Below, piece by piece: positions 1 through 13,246 of a stretch of 64,000 nt of DNA. Origin of the DNA: Amaranthus tricolor (Eukaryota; Streptophyta; Magnoliopsida; Caryophyllales; Amaranthaceae); the NCBI RefSeq assembly GCF_026212465.1, contig NC_080053.1, positions 11,778,781 through 11,842,780 on the forward strand. Direction: 5' to 3'. Position 1 is the first letter of the stretch, and every line of letters begins with the position of its first letter. A program made the position numbers and the translations under genes. The notes under the pieces are model-generated. The model saw nothing but the letters and a program-made list of their open reading frames with translations, did not search any database and was not told where the DNA came from.

Positions 1-6
1 CTTAGC

Positions 7-2702
7 TTATGTGACTAGTATAAATAGCTCCTCACTATCACGCAAACTAGCTAAGTCTACAAGAGTGAATCCACAAGGGTCGTCATTTTTTATGCATCGT
101 CGATTATTATCTACCCACTTAGTGTCTCGAGTAGGTGTGACCGATTTGGAGCCAATTGTTGCTTTTCCCTCAAAGCTTCCTTCATGTCTAGAGGTGGGAA
201 GTCCAATAAGCTTTGCCATGGCTAAATACTCGGCTATAAAGTTACTAATCTCATCGCTCACAGTGCCTTGAATCATACTCCACTCGGGTTGTGCTGGATT
301 TCTCACCTTTTCTAGTAAAACACCCATGTGTCTTTCAAAAGGATAACACCACCTTAAGAAAACTGGACCCAAAAGCTTGATCTCACGGACGAGACGGACA
401 ATAAGATGAACCATTATGTCAAAGAAAGAAGGTGGAAAATACATCTCAAAGTTGCATAAAGTTACAATCACGTCGAGTTGAAGTGCATCAAGTTTAAAGG
501 GATCAAGAACTTTACTACAAATTGTGTTGAAGAACGAACATAGCTCAGTAATAGCATATCTCACATGTTTTGGCAGTATTCTACGGATTGCAATTGGTAA
601 GAACACTTGCATCATTACATGGCAATCGTGAGATTTTCATGCTTCCCAACTTCAGCTCACCATTTAAGATCACAAATCTCTTCATGTTTGATGAGTACCT
701 AGACGGAACCTTAATGCCATAAAAAGAATCACAAAATTCCCGCTTCTCTGCTTTGGACAATGTGTAGCAAGCTGGAGGCAAATAAACTTTGTCATTACTC
801 ATCTTCTTCTTACAGCCCTTTCCCTTGTTACAACCACCAACTTTGTTAGCTTTATTTCTTTTCTTACTCACCTTAACATGTGCCCACAACTCCGGACGAA
901 GACCCTTACATTCAAACCAATCTCGTACGGCCCTAACATTCTTTGTCTTACCCGGAATGTTCATGAGAGTCCCGAGTATGGCATCGCATACATTTTCTCT
1001 ATGTGCATAACATCAAGACAATGCGTAACCTATAGATCTCTCCAATATGGAAGCTTCCAAAAGATTGATTCTTTTTTCCATAATCGGTCTTCACCCCCTT
1101 GCACTTGCCTTGTTTTACTAAAATACAGTTTCAACTCCCTTAACCTGTTCATAAACCTCATAACCGGTCATCGGTCGACGAGCTACACGGTCCTCAACCT
1201 CCCCATTGAACATCTTCTTCTTCTTACGATATTGGTTATCTCGTGAGAGAAACTTTCGATGGTGCATGAATACGTGTTTGCACTTAGGAATCGACGTAGA
1301 TTCGATGTCATCGATACATATTGGGCATGCTTTCTTCCCTTTGTTCTTATACCCCGATAAGTTGCCATATGCTCGAAAATCATTAACAGTGCATAAAAGC
1401 ATTGCACGCAAGGTGAACTACTCATTAGCATATGCATCAAACACGGAAACGCCTTCATCCCACATCTTTCTCAAATCCTCAACGAGAGGTGTAAGATATA
1501 CATCTATGTCATTGCCAGGTTGTTTAGGAACCGAGATAAGAAGCGCAAGCATAATGTACTTACACTTCATACACAACCAAGGTGGAAAATTATAGATCAC
1601 TAACAGTACCGGCCAAGTACTATGTTGAGAACTAAGATTGCCGAATGGGTTCATTCCATCCATACACAGTTCGAGCCTTAAATTATGAATCTCATCCCCA
1701 AAAGTCTTATGCAACCTATCAATACTCTTCCACTCTGGAGAATTATATGGATATGTGAGCAAGTGACCTTTCTTCACCCTATCTGCATGCCACCTCAAAT
1801 TTAACGCATCTTTCTTTATAGGAAACAAGCGCTTGAATCTAGGTATTATTGGAAGATACCACAATACCTTAGCCGGGGGGCCCTTTAGCATCCCGAGCCC
1901 CTTTACGCTTGTAGCACGATAAGCCACACCTAAGACACTCTTCTAAGTTCTTGTTTTCATTCCGATACAATACACAATCATTCGGACACGCATGAATCTT
2001 CTGGTACTTTAAGCCGAAAGGACACATGAGCTTTTTTGCATAATATGTCAACTTTGGGAAGTTCATTTCCCTCAGGAAGCATCTTGCCTAACACTTCTAA
2101 TAACATTGTGAAACTAGCGTCACTCCAATTGAACTTTGACTTAATGTCGAAAATTGTCAACACTGCTGTTAGTTTGGTGAACTTTGTACATTCAGGGTAC
2201 AATGGCTTTTGAGAAGCCTCTGTCAACAAGTCAAAAACACGAGGACGTTTTCCTAACTCATCCTCGACTCCATCCATCATCTCATCAACACGATCCACAT
2301 CCTCATCGATATTCTCTTCATTTGTCTCATACCCATCAACATGATGTACTACATCCTCATTGACATCAGCCACATTATTGACGCCCTCAACAACACTTTT
2401 CTCTTTGTAAACTCCCTCCTCACCATGCCAAACTCAAACATGATATTGAGGCCTAAACCCACGTTGAAGTATGTGCTCGCTAAGGATATCAACACTATCT
2501 ACCTTTGATACATTGCCACAAGTGACACATGGGCAATAAAATCAACTCCCCCCGTCCTAACTTGATGTTCAACCGCAATTCTACAAAATTCTAATACGCC
2601 ATCAATAAATTCTGACGATTCAATGCTTCCATATGTCCAAGAACGATCTTTTGTCATCCTAATTAGTGTGATTAATTGACTCAAAACAAAATTAATACAC
2701 AA
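7..2702 (-). pseudogene. CACTA transposase (tnp2 / Transposase_21) pseudogene, copy 1
   Basis: Reading on the minus strand from 2702, the order is as follows. A short transposase-associated N-terminal domain (MTKDRSWTYG, with CPCVTCGN in a shifted frame). An acidic linker (ADVNEDVVHHVDGYET). Then tnp2 segments such as KKLMCPFGLKYQKIHACPND, FKRLFPIKKDALNLRWHADR, DGMNPFGNLSSQHSTWPV and KACPICIDDIESTSIPKCKH. Then the DUF4218-like part (CNFEMYFPPSFFDIMVHL; VFLRWCYPFERHMGVL). Tnp2 proteins cut and join CACTA ends. The reading frame changes at least five times (near 2500, 2066, 1927, 1411 and 960), so no full protein can be made. Residue order and spacing match the copy at 57676-62355. Family assignment is firm; whether any piece is still transcribed cannot be told. 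Confidence 0.85.
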
Positions 2703-3570
2703 CTTTTAACATATATAATTAACCCAAATTAACCTTATTTAACCCTATATAACCAAAAACGTATTTTAGTGACAAAACATATATAACCAAAAAAAAAGCC
2801 ATAGATTCTTTAATCAAATACACATAAATAAAAATAATAAGAAACTAATAATATACAACTACATACATAAGTAAATTATTCATATTCAAATATACAACTA
2901 CATATGTACATAAGTAAATTATTTACATTCATTCTACCCTAAAAATTCTAATTAAATAAAATTATTCACATTCAAATATTCAAGTACATACATAAGTAAA
3001 TTAGTCACATTCAAATATAAAATACATACCTTGGTAATGAGATATGATAATTTTGTTTCTACAATAAGATTATGTAACCTACAATGAAAAACAAAATCAA
3101 AATTAGTATAAAAAAAGACTAAATCCTTATTAAAACACAATGAAGCTACTCTTGAAGAACTTAAACAAAGATTGAAAAATTTATACCTTAAAAAAGAACA
3201 AGACTAGCCCTAATTTCGTGGCTTTTGAAGGAAAAGCAACAATGGTGGGTTGAAGAACTTAAACAAAGATGGAGAAGGAAATTTGTGCAATGGTTGGTTA
3301 TTGAAACAACAAATTTCAACAACACAGTAACAGTAGAGTCGTGGGGTTTGGAAGATGATGAACGAAATGAAGAGAAAACACAGTAGAGTCATGGGTTTTT
3401 AAAGAACTTGAAGAGATTTTTCGTGGATTTTTGAAGAAATTTTCTGAAATTGAAGAGCTTGAAGAAGAAGATAGTTGTCGTCGTGGATTTAAGGAATACA
3501 ACAGTTATTTGAGGGTTTTAAGCAATTGAATGTTGAAACGCGGGTTTTAAATTTTTTGGACTGATTATTT

Positions 3571-3745
3571 ACTGCGGGCTAACAAAAACCGCAGCATATA
3601 AGGGCTTATATGCTTCGGGCTTATTAAAACCGCAGCATATAAGTGCTTATATGCTGCGGGCATCAGGTGAACCGAAGCATTTGTATTATATATTTTTTTT
3701 TGCTATTTAATGTTGCGTTTAAGGAAAACCGCAACAAATGACACG
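3571..3745. repeat. CACTA copy 1 subterminal repeat cluster
   Basis: Repeated gctgcggg / aaaccgcagcatataag units in both orientations lie just inside the CACTA terminus. They pair as inverted repeats. In CACTA elements such units are the known binding sites of the accessory transposon protein (TNPA in En/Spm); that role is inferred here from position. Confidence 0.75.
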
Positions 3746-3772
3746 CAGCAGATACGTTTTTTTCCACTAGTG

Positions 3773-3985
3773 TCTTCAGGCATTCTATGTGTCCTCCAGA
3801 TAACATTAAAAAGATTAGTCAACCATCGAATACCTTCTTCTCCTAAACACATCCATACCTCGATCAGAATGTTGTCAGGGCCAACTGCGCCTTTCCCCAT
3901 ATCTTTGAGAGTTTCTCTAACTTCATATGTGGTTATGTCCTTGATTGGCCCATATTCGTGTTGGTTTTGAACATGTAGAAATAGA
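3773..3985 (-). pseudogene. LINE reverse-transcriptase fragment
   Basis: On the minus strand this codes for EYGPIKDITTYEVRETLKDM, then GKGAVGPDNILIEVWMCLGE and GIRWLTNLFNVIWRTHRMPE. This is the conserved N-terminal stretch of plant LINE reverse transcriptases (the KAxGPDxIPxEvwk motif, then the LFNxi segment). It is cut off directly at the CACTA end at 3772, so the CACTA element inserted into this LINE. No flanking LINE 3' part or poly-A is visible inside the window. Confidence 0.8.
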
Positions 3986-5440
3986 TAACTACCTCAAACA
4001 TCATTTTGAATTTGCACCCATGCGTTTTAATATTTTTGAATGGTGGAAAGAAAAATTCATTAAATTTTCTATATTAATGAGAATTGCAAAGGATATCTAA
4101 ATAGGTACTTGAACGCGAAAAATAAATTTAAAGAAACCCAAGTTTAGCTAAAAGCAAATGATTTGTTTAATGAAGAATTATAATGAATATAATAATTAAC
4201 AGTAAACAAACATACAACAAAGTAAAAAAGTCAAAAAATAGAAAGAGAATAACTTTTGGGAAGTAGGTTTTTAATATGGTTTGACAAATGAAAGGAATTA
4301 TAAAACTATGCATGGTTTAGGAAGTCTATCTAAGTTCTTTCTTCTTGGCTTGTTTAATGGATAAAGACGTACATTTAAGAAGGGTTCTATCTACTCCCTA
4401 TTATTTTTCTTATTCTATACTACATAATACATGTTTAATTTCCTTTCTTCTCGTTTGGATCAAGAGCATAACACACATTCAAAATAATTAATTTTTCAAG
4501 CTTTGTTTAATTAATATTAAGGCTAAAAATAAGCAATTAAACTCACTACAAAATAGTTATTAAACTAAAATAAAATGTTTTGTAAACTACTATAGAATCA
4601 ATATGTTGGTCTTCATTTACAAGAAAATATTTTTATTGAAACAAAAAAATATTATATTTTTTTGGAAAAATATTATTGATAAGAGAATTATTTTAAATTT
4701 TCTAGGCTTATTAGGTCAATCTAAATCTGACTCTATATATCTAGAACTAACCCAAACTAAAAATAATATGAAACATATGCAACCCCATTAAAGAAAAAAA
4801 TAAACACAAAATTCTGATGCTAGGAAGGATCGTTCTCCTGATCACAAGGTATTATATGTAATTATTTATGTACATTAATGTTGCTGGACTAAATAAAAGC
4901 TATTATAAAAAATCTTTTCATTATACAAAATGCGTTTTACTTTTTTCTATGTAATATATTCTTAACCAAAAACAATACAATGTATATGAATTTAGAATTA
5001 GGTATTTGATGATATTGAATTTGATAGATCATTTTCTACGATTATTATTTTTTTTTTTTTTTGAAAATTGGTTACTTTTATTCAATAAAAATTAAAGGGA
5101 AATCTTAAGAAACTCGCCGGCATATACTATCAGGAAAAAAGCTTCTTAATAACATGCAATAAATTTCTAATGACAACATAATCATATATATTACTTCCTT
5201 TTTTTCTTTTGTTATGTCAATTTTCTTTATGCACAAATCCCAATATAAACTTAAAAATCAAATAATTTTAATTGAGTTTTTAAAAATTCAAAAAAGTTGA
5301 TATTTAGAAAATATATGTTGAGACAAATCTATCAAAATTTCATATAGATCGATGAAAAATCATAGTCAAAGTTTGACACTAAAGTTCGTAAATTCTTTTT
5401 AAGATGAACATATGAAAATAGAGGGACTATAGTGAATCTT
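3986..5440. other. AT-rich intergenic stretch, no gene seen
   Basis: I see no coding segment with recognisable similarity. Open frames here are short and AT-driven. There is a T/A homopolymer near 5047-5062. Nothing else can be supported. Confidence 0.6.
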
Positions 5441-5441
5441 A

Positions 5442-5446
<5 letters not shown>

Positions 5447-5533
<87 letters not shown>
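5447..5533. repeat. (TA)n microsatellite
   Basis: An uninterrupted run of alternating T and A of about 87 bases. Long (TA)n arrays recur in this window at 13157, 13666 and 54392. Confidence 0.95.
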
Positions 5534-5537
<4 letters not shown>

Positions 5538-6303
5538 CGCATCATTGACTCAAAATTTTCCAAACAAAACTAACCAAACCCAAAACTCACATGTCCGATG
5601 GGTCTCATGGACATATTGAAAATTTGAAAAAATTATGATTATTTAACAACTTTATCCAAAAATAAGCTTCGTGAAAACTTTATTCCCAACATAAGCTTCC
5701 GTACATCCAAACCTAGGCTAGGTGTAAAAACGCTGTTACTAACAGCGAAAACAAAAAAAAATAAATAAATTAGAAAAGCCTCAAGTCGCTGTTAGTAACA
5801 GCGACTTAATACGCATTATATTTTTCAGTTTCCTTCTTCCTCATTTCAGTTCACTCCTTCATTACATTTTCGAAACTTACGAGATCTCCCTCTTCTTTCC
5901 ACCATTAAAATCAACTTCAATACTTCAACTAATCTCATCAAATTTCAAGTTTGTACCAGTAATTAGTTCTGTCATCTTCCTACATTGACTTAAGGTACTT
6001 TTTTTTGTGTTTTTTTTCCATTTTCGAAAAATTAGGATTTACAAACTTTTAATCAACTTTCACATAAATGTAGGTTCATAAACTTGCAATTTACTACTTA
6101 TTGTTGATCTACAGCTTATTGAGGTACGTTTTTATTATAAATTTTTTTATTTGTTGTTGATTTTAAAATGTATGTCATGTATAGTGGTCATTTACACTTA
6201 AACTCTATGAATATGTCGAATGTAGTTGTTATTTACCTTGATCTTCATAATGAGGTTGTTTGTTCATGAATTTGTTGTTGATTTTAAAATGTATGTCATA
6301 TAT

Positions 6304-6816
6304 TTATGAACCTGATGGTGATGTTGATTTTGTATGTGTTGTTGTAGAAATGGCTTCATTTCGTGTGACTGTTGTATGCTTTTGAAATGGTTCAATTTAA
6401 TCAAATAGTAACAATGTTAAGTATGTTGGGGGAAGACGTAAACTGTTTGCATGCAACTCAAACATGGATTTGAATGAATTTAAACATTTTATATGCTCTA
6501 ACATTGGCATTGATACTACAAGAAGTACTGTTAATGTAAGTTTTAAGTACAATATGAGTGGAGATTTGTTAGCTTTTCCGGTTGAGGATAAGTAGGCTAT
6601 AGATACAATGTGGTAGTATCCAAGGTGTACCCCTACTCCTTCTTTAGAGTTATATGTAGAAGAGGTACCCCTAGGAAATCAACATATCAATGTTGTGGAA
6701 ATAAATACATTCCTGAATGTAACTTCTTCTGCTCCTTCTCATACGCCCTTCCTTACCCAAGAAACCCAAAATCCCTTTATGTCATCTTCCTCTTATCTTT
6801 CTAATGAACCCAAAAT
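6304..6816 (+). pseudogene. MuDR-type transposase N-terminal fragment (MULE-B1)
   Basis: Plus-strand coding similarity to the MULE-B2 fragment at 36141-36755: shared NVKYVGGRRKLFACNSNMDL, FKYNMSGDLLAFPVE, SLELYVEEVPLGNQ and NVTSSAPS. This is the N-terminal PB1-like region found in front of MULE transposases. At least four stop codons (TGA in VCF*NGS, a TAA, and TAGs near 6594 and 6616) break it. It ends abruptly near 6816, where the sequence switches to the PMD gene. The DDE catalytic core and SWIM finger of the transposase are absent. Confidence 0.75.
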
Positions 6817-8430
6817 ACCAGGCATCCCGACTCTGCTCCGTGGGCCATTGCCGCACGGATCATCCCGTACCTTCAACGAGCGAGGTTATATGACTTCCAC
6901 CTCATCGCGTATAGGAGAGTCGATCGGGCGCTAGTCACGGCTTTAGTCGAACGGTGGCGCCAGGAGACCCATACCTTCCACCTACCTCTAGGTGAGGCTA
7001 CTGTCACTTTACTTGACGTAGCTATGCTTACACGGCTTCCCATCGAGGGACATGCCGTGTGCACCGTTGGACGCCAACTCGAAAGTTGGCAAGACAAAGT
7101 CCATAGATTATTAGGAGTTCGACCTCCCGCAGAGGTAGCCAAAGGGAGTAGCCTGCGCGTAACATGGCTTGCGCAGAACTTCTCGCACCTCCCTGAAGGT
7201 GCTAATGAGGCTACCGTTGAGAGATACGCTAGAGCGTATCTCTTATATCTGATTGGTGCTGTGTTGTTCTCCGACAAGACTGGCAACCGGGTACAACTAT
7301 TGTACTTGACGTTGCTTGATGCGCTATGGGAGGTTATCTCCGGGTACAGCTGGGGTTCCGCAGCCCTAGCATATCTCTACAGGAAACTTTGTGAAGCTTC
7401 ACGGAAGAACGTGAAGGAGATCGCCAGGCCCTGATTATTCTGCAGGTAATATTAAATTTACATGTTACCGCTTTGTTTCTTTTATTAAATGTTTTTGTGT
7501 TTCATTTACTTACTTATAACTGTAATTCATAGCTTTGGGCATGGGAGTACATTCTCATTGGTCAACCGATGAGGAGTGTGGGACGTGGTGCATTTGCGCC
7601 ACCAATTCTTCCACCCCCACATGTGCCGTATGGATCGCGGTGGTCCTTTGAAAGACGTAAAAGGACCCACACAGGATCGGGTGTGGGGTTCTACCGCGAT
7701 CAAATCGATCTACTTCGAGCTGACCAGGTAAAAACTTCACTACAACTTGTTTTGTAAGTATCACATTGCGTAATTTATTAATCGCATTTTCACGTTTAGT
7801 TTCGATGGGACCCTTACCCCGCTGAGGCATATGCTTCATTACCTCAGCACTCACGCATATTGTCAGGGGCGTAGAGAGCATCTGTACCTCTGATCTGCTT
7901 CGACATTGTCGAAGTACATCTCCCTGAGCGCGTACTGCACCAATTTGGGATGGTACAGGGCATCCTGCCGCCATGTGGCACAGAGGCAGAGCTCCATCAC
8001 AGCTCTCGCAAGGGTCGGGAGCCCAAGAACTGGCTCAAGATCAACATGCGCCATATCGCTCGTTGGGAGCACAGGCTAGAGCTGCTGGCCCAAGGTGCGC
8101 CGATCGAGGCTGTAGGCGCACCTACTTCGGCGGATTACATGCCGTGGTTCCTCTCCATCCCTCGTCGATGGATGACACCACGAGGTATCATCGTGGTAGC
8201 CCAGTACGCTCATGCAGTACCGACGATGACATACTTTGTAAGTATTCTTGAACGTTGATTATTATCCATAGAACTTACACGTTATACATTTCATTAATAC
8301 TTAAGTCTTAATGCAGGCACAAGCATTGCATCTGTCATCAGCTCCACCCAAGAGGAGCCTATACGGGAGATTGCCCAAGACATACTCCTAGGAACGCAGT
8401 TTCAGCACTTCAATTCAAGACTATGAGAAA
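6817..8430 (+). pseudogene. Plant mobile domain (PMD, aminotransferase-like) pseudogene in MULE-B1
   Basis: The PMD family includes MAIN, MAIL1 and the protein phosphatase 7 long-form-like proteins. Exon-like blocks: 6817-7439 (ALVTALVERWRQETHTFHLP, GEATVTLLDVAML, SWGSAALAYLYRKLCEAS), 7533-7727 (LWAWEYILIGQP, then GSRWSFERRK), 7799-8238 (CFDIVEVHLPERVLHQFG, PKNWLKINMRHIARWEHRLE) and about 8317-8430. Block edges carry GT donors and AG acceptors. A one-base loss near 7432 breaks the frame just before the LILQ / LWAWE junction, and a TAG interrupts near 7876. The block is clearly richer in G+C than its flanks, as expected of former coding DNA. Its role in the element is unknown; host PMD proteins are linked to silencing. 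Confidence 0.8.
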
Positions 8431-10097
8431 GTATGTGATCTATAAATTATGCTCATGAGTAAATTTCATTCTTTTAGATCCCATGAAAGTTCCACAATTA
8501 AACATGGTTAGACGAAACATATAGGATGGGTATTAGGGTGTACTACTTTCTCTTTTTTTTTTTTTTTTTCTGTTTTTTCAATGTTTCATGTAAGATTTGC
8601 ATTTGATAGATTTGCATTCGTCTTTTAGGTGTTAAATTTAGATTTATTTGTTACTTTTTTGTTATTTAATAGATGTTTGTGTTTACTTTTGTCTATAAAT
8701 TTTTTTTTCGCCTGTAAATTTTTATAGTTGATAGATTTGCATTCGTTTAGTGTATATATTTTTGTATATTTTTATAGATTCATTTTTTATTTGTGTTTAC
8801 TTTCGTCTGTATATTTTCAATATTATTTGATAGATTTGTATATTTTTCCTATATCTCTGTATATTCGTTCATGATAGATTTGATAGATTTGTAAACTAGA
8901 AAACATAATCAAGTTTGTATCTCCTAGGTGGTGTCTCGTCTCCTACTGTTTATTAGGCTCCTGAACATCACTTCTGTTAATGGAATATCAATTATCTTAA
9001 TTCAGCTAAATTGGGCTAATACGGTCCAATTTAGATTGATATTTTAAAATTCAATTTTGTTCAATTTGAATTATAATAAATATAATTCAGAATTGGACTG
9101 AAAAAAACAACACCGAATTTAATTTGATTTGATTTGAACTTGTGTATAATCCAAACCAAACACCGAACTTTCACTTGGGTAACTATCTAGATAATCCTCT
9201 TGATGTAACCCTTTTTCTCAATCTTAGGAATTAAAGTTGGGCATTGTTTAAAAATTTTCATTCCTTCATGTTTCTTTGTGCTAATACACTAAAGATATGA
9301 GATCATTTGACTTGTTCTTTGAATTAAATATCACAAATGTTCGTGAGAGATGATCTCTCCGAGAGACGTATTAAATATATGGATTAAATAGTCCAATTAA
9401 TACAAATTAAAGAGAAAATAAGAATATAAATTTCTTGTTTTAAGGCGTCTGATCCCTCACAAGCGTAGCTAATCAAATATTGAAATGGAACTACGCTCAA
9501 ATGAGCACTTCAAATGAACTGAATTACAACTTCAACATTACTCGTGCATAAGCTATAATGAAAAATACATTATACTTCACATCACATTAATACTCAAAAG
9601 TTGAAAAAGAAGAAGTTTAACTACGATTGGCTTCTCATAAAATGGGTTTGCAACAAATCAACAATAACTCCCAACAATACATGATGACAAAAAATTAGTA
9701 GTTCTAACCAAGCAAGCAAACTACCAAAGATGCATTATAGATCAAATAACATATGGCTTAATCTGAGAACAACACGATTCACTGTACAAATGACTATATA
9801 CAGTGGGGATGAACACGAGACATCTGGACAAGCAAATCACGGAACAAAGAATGCCAATTCATGTCTCGAACTAAATTCATATGACCCGCATGCTGAAATC
9901 TTGCATAATGATATTGGAAGTCAAAAACTCGTTTTGCAAGCTGAATCCCTCCAGCTGAATGAAGACACGAGTCATAAGTTGTAGAGATTTTGAACACCAA
10001 TACAGTGAGAATCGATCTAAAGGCTCTCTTTTACCTACCTTCCAGGAGAATATGACTTACAAAAAGAAGTAAACATGTCAAGCGGACTTAAGACATG
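8431..10097. other. Intergenic region and probable 3' UTR side of the ARF-GAP gene
   Basis: 8431-9300 is T-rich, with repeated gatagatttgcattcg-like phrases and no coding signal. 9300-10097 lies just downstream of the minus-strand stop codon at 10098 and probably contains the 3' UTR, but I cannot identify the polyadenylation site. Short open frames here have no recognisable similarity. Confidence 0.45.
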
Positions 10098-10970
10098 TCA
10101 AGCAAACGGGTTTCCCCCGAAAGAAGCAGCAGGTCCATGTGCTGGAACATTCCTACAAGATGGTTCAATATTTTATTGCTATAGGTAGTAAATTGGAAAG
10201 ATAATGACTATACAAGATACTACAAGAATTTCTATACAGCTATTAGACATATGCCAGGGTAAACAAATTAGTTGGTATCATTATTACTTGAACTATCTAT
10301 CTAGTGTCGGCCTCTTGACAATTATATTGTACAAAGGGTTACGATTATGCTCTGAGACACTATGAGTCTGACTCACATCCAATGAAACCAGCGGTTACAT
10401 ACTACATGCGATCCCATATCCAAGTGAGCTATGAGCTATGAGCTATGAGCTATGACTGGCACTTCTCAAGATCTAAAAGCAAACAATCCCAAACAAAGCC
10501 CCATGATAAACATTAATTCCACAAACCAAAAGAGACCTAATGACTCTAAGAGATCCCCTGTAACTCTCCAACCACAAAACTCACAAGATCTCCATGGAAG
10601 CAGAACACAATATCACCCCCCTCCCCCCCCCCCCCCCCCTTTACGTATACAAATATACATGTACACACACTAAAAAAAACAAATTAAAAACATAAACTAG
10701 CTTTGGACAGACTCTAGTACTCAGTCAAAGTCAATTCAAAAAATAAAACAAAGTCTACATAAGCAAGTCAACTAAAACAGTTTCAGGTTGCAATAGTTTG
10801 ACTCTTTGAAGCTCAAGAAGTTTGGGCTCAGACAATTCGACTTTGCAGCTAGACCGAAAGAAGCCTAATCATAGTCTTTGGAACTTCTTTGTTTATTGGA
10901 AGTTAGCCGTATTGCCAATAAAAGAAAATAACAATTCTAGCATCAAACAACCCCTAATAAGCATTGAAAT

Positions 10971-11011
<41 letters not shown>

Positions 11012-13154
11012 CAACAAAATATAAACACTTCATGTATTAAATAAGGACTAACATCCTGGCGTCGATTATTCGTAACAAAATAGTAAACTACAACAGCAAT
11101 CAAGAGAAGCATAAGTATAATCCATTTTTGTTCTTTCATTTCAGATAAAACCCCCTTAAAGTATCAACTAATAGAGGAGTGATATTAGACAAGCCTTTTT
11201 TTTCTTTTTTTGTTCCCAAATAGGAAATATTGGATCCAATTCGGATATTAATATTCTAGGGATTACCATATATAACATAAAATTTCTCCGCCAATTCCTT
11301 CTAGTCGAGCTTCCCGATCCGTCATTATACCTCGAGAGGTAGAAAGAATTGCAATCCCCATTCCACCTAAAATTCTAGGAATTCGTTGATAGTTAGAATA
11401 GATTCGTAGACCAGGTCAACTGATCCTTTTTAAATAGAAAGTATTTCTATAAGCCCCTTTCTTATTTCTTCATTTAGGAAACAGGTCAGGCAGGGAAAGC
11501 AAGTTTATCATCATTGGCTGAAGAGTATACTGAGAAGAGATAGAGACAAACTCAATATGACATTTACTTTTTCAAATAAATTAGACATTAAGTCATAACA
11601 CTTGAAAAGTAAACAAATAATAAAATAAAATAATAAGAAAATCTTACTGCAGCTGAGAGCTTGGCACTTGTGCCATCATGTATGGTAGCCCACCTGTTGA
11701 AACCACTACATTAGATTCCAACTAATATACATAAGACACATAAACAAAAACAAGACAAAAATTTACCAGGAGAAGGCACATGATTTGGTGGAAACCATGG
11801 CTCATTCATTCCATCAATATATGAGGATGGTGGAGGTGTGCTGGGGAGTGCAGCTTGCAACGTACTCATGTCCAAAAACTACAATAAATGATAGATTACA
11901 AATCATTGACAAAATCAAGTACAGCCATCTAGCTTGGTCAAAACTCATGAACAACTCATAAACATGCTTGGTCAATACTCATAAACAAGAATGTCAATGA
12001 ACCAATACACTCATGAACAACTCATAACTTACAAATCATCTGGATAATCCTAAAAAACAGAAGTCCCCAAATGGGTAACAGTATCCACAAAAATGTCAAT
12101 GAACCAATACACTCATGAACAACTCATAAACAAGCTTGGTCAAAACTCGATCAATACTCGTTCGCCAAATAAACAAATGAGTTTGAACAAAATTTTGAGC
12201 CTCAATAAGTAAATAAGTCCAGCTCGAATAACTTGGTGTTCCGCTCTCTTATACTCACGAACGACTCGTTTGTTCTTACTAAGCTTGTTCTAACTTTTCA
12301 AAACTCAATAATGACTTTTCACGGTTTATAATTATTTTACAATAAAATATAGTGTGTTCCGTCACTAGTAAAGTAATAGAGAATTGGCATTGATCAAGCT
12401 CATTGTAAACTAAAACAAGCAACAATTATTAAAATCTTATTAGGATTTGTAAATTTGAAGACATTATGAATAAAATGTTAATCAGACTAGAGCACAATTA
12501 CATTAGAATAGAACATGAGCTCATATATGAACAAGCTGAATTTGAACAGATAAGAAAAATGAGTTGATTAAAGCTTTGGTTATGCAGCTCGAAATTGATT
12601 AGTTCATACCAACGCTAACTTGAACAAAGTAATACCAAGCTAAATTCAGCTCATTGAGATCATGTACACTTTAGCAAGAAGTGATGAATTTAGAGATAAG
12701 CTACAGACTGATAAGCAAGATAGATAGTTTTACAGAAATTTCAAGTGATCTGTAGTCTAGAATCCAAAATAAAATTTTCACAACATACTTTTAGAATGCC
12801 TTTTATATGCAACACTTCCCTTTCATTCTAACATACTCACCATGAGATTATAACTCATTGCATCTTTTCAATCCCCCTTTTACCATGTCTTTCATATGTG
12901 AGAATATTTGGAGGTCGTGCTTGACTCAGTAGGGAGCACTAGTCGCACTCATGTCCATAGAAAAAAAATTGCGAACATTTTCACAATTTTGAATTACAAT
13001 GAACAACACCTTTGTTGTGTTACAACTCGTTACGCGACCATTGCAATGTAAATTGTTAACTTGAAAAATGCTCATTTAATCATAGCAATTAGAATATTCT
13101 AAAACATATATTTTAAAAAAATCTTATAATTGACCTTTTAGAACATTTTATATA

Positions 13155-13246
<92 letters not shown>

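Larger units (their letters stand above)
1..3772 (-). mobile_element. CACTA (En/Spm) transposon copy 1, cut off by the window start
   Basis: The terminal CACTAGTGGAAAAAA is read on the minus strand, ending at 3772 (plus strand: ccactagtg, 3764-3772). It is preceded by subterminal gctgcggg / accgcagc repeats and by a tnp2-type transposase pseudogene. The same arrangement recurs in the complete copy at 52247-63404, which fixes the identity and this boundary. The other end lies beyond the window, so no target duplication can be tested. Compared with the second copy, about 475 bp is missing near 118-135, inside the region coding the C-terminal part of the transposase. The element has inserted into a LINE fragment that resumes at 3773. 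Confidence 0.9.
5618..8430 (+). mobile_element. MULE-B1: degraded Mutator-like element with PMD gene (3' end not found)
   Basis: The left end (gaaaatttgaaaaaattatg at 5618) matches the terminal inverted repeat of MULE-B2 at 34965, including the downstream accaaacctagg-like segment. The subterminal motif ctgttactaacagcg is also shared. Inside are a MuDR N-terminal coding fragment (6304-6816) and then a PMD gene fragment (6817-8430). I could not find the right inverted repeat after 8430, so the end given is only the last recognisable coding base, and no target duplication can be stated. Confidence 0.65.

Noticed and set aside
5609..5617. A 9-bp target duplication for MULE-B1
   Set aside because: The right terminus could not be found after 8430, so no matching 9-mer can be claimed.
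10954..11139. Minus-strand small membrane-protein-like frame [18 protein letters not shown]
   Set aside because: The first residues are the plastid infA start. The rest is unrelated intron sequence ending in a poly-A tract, so it is a chance frame.
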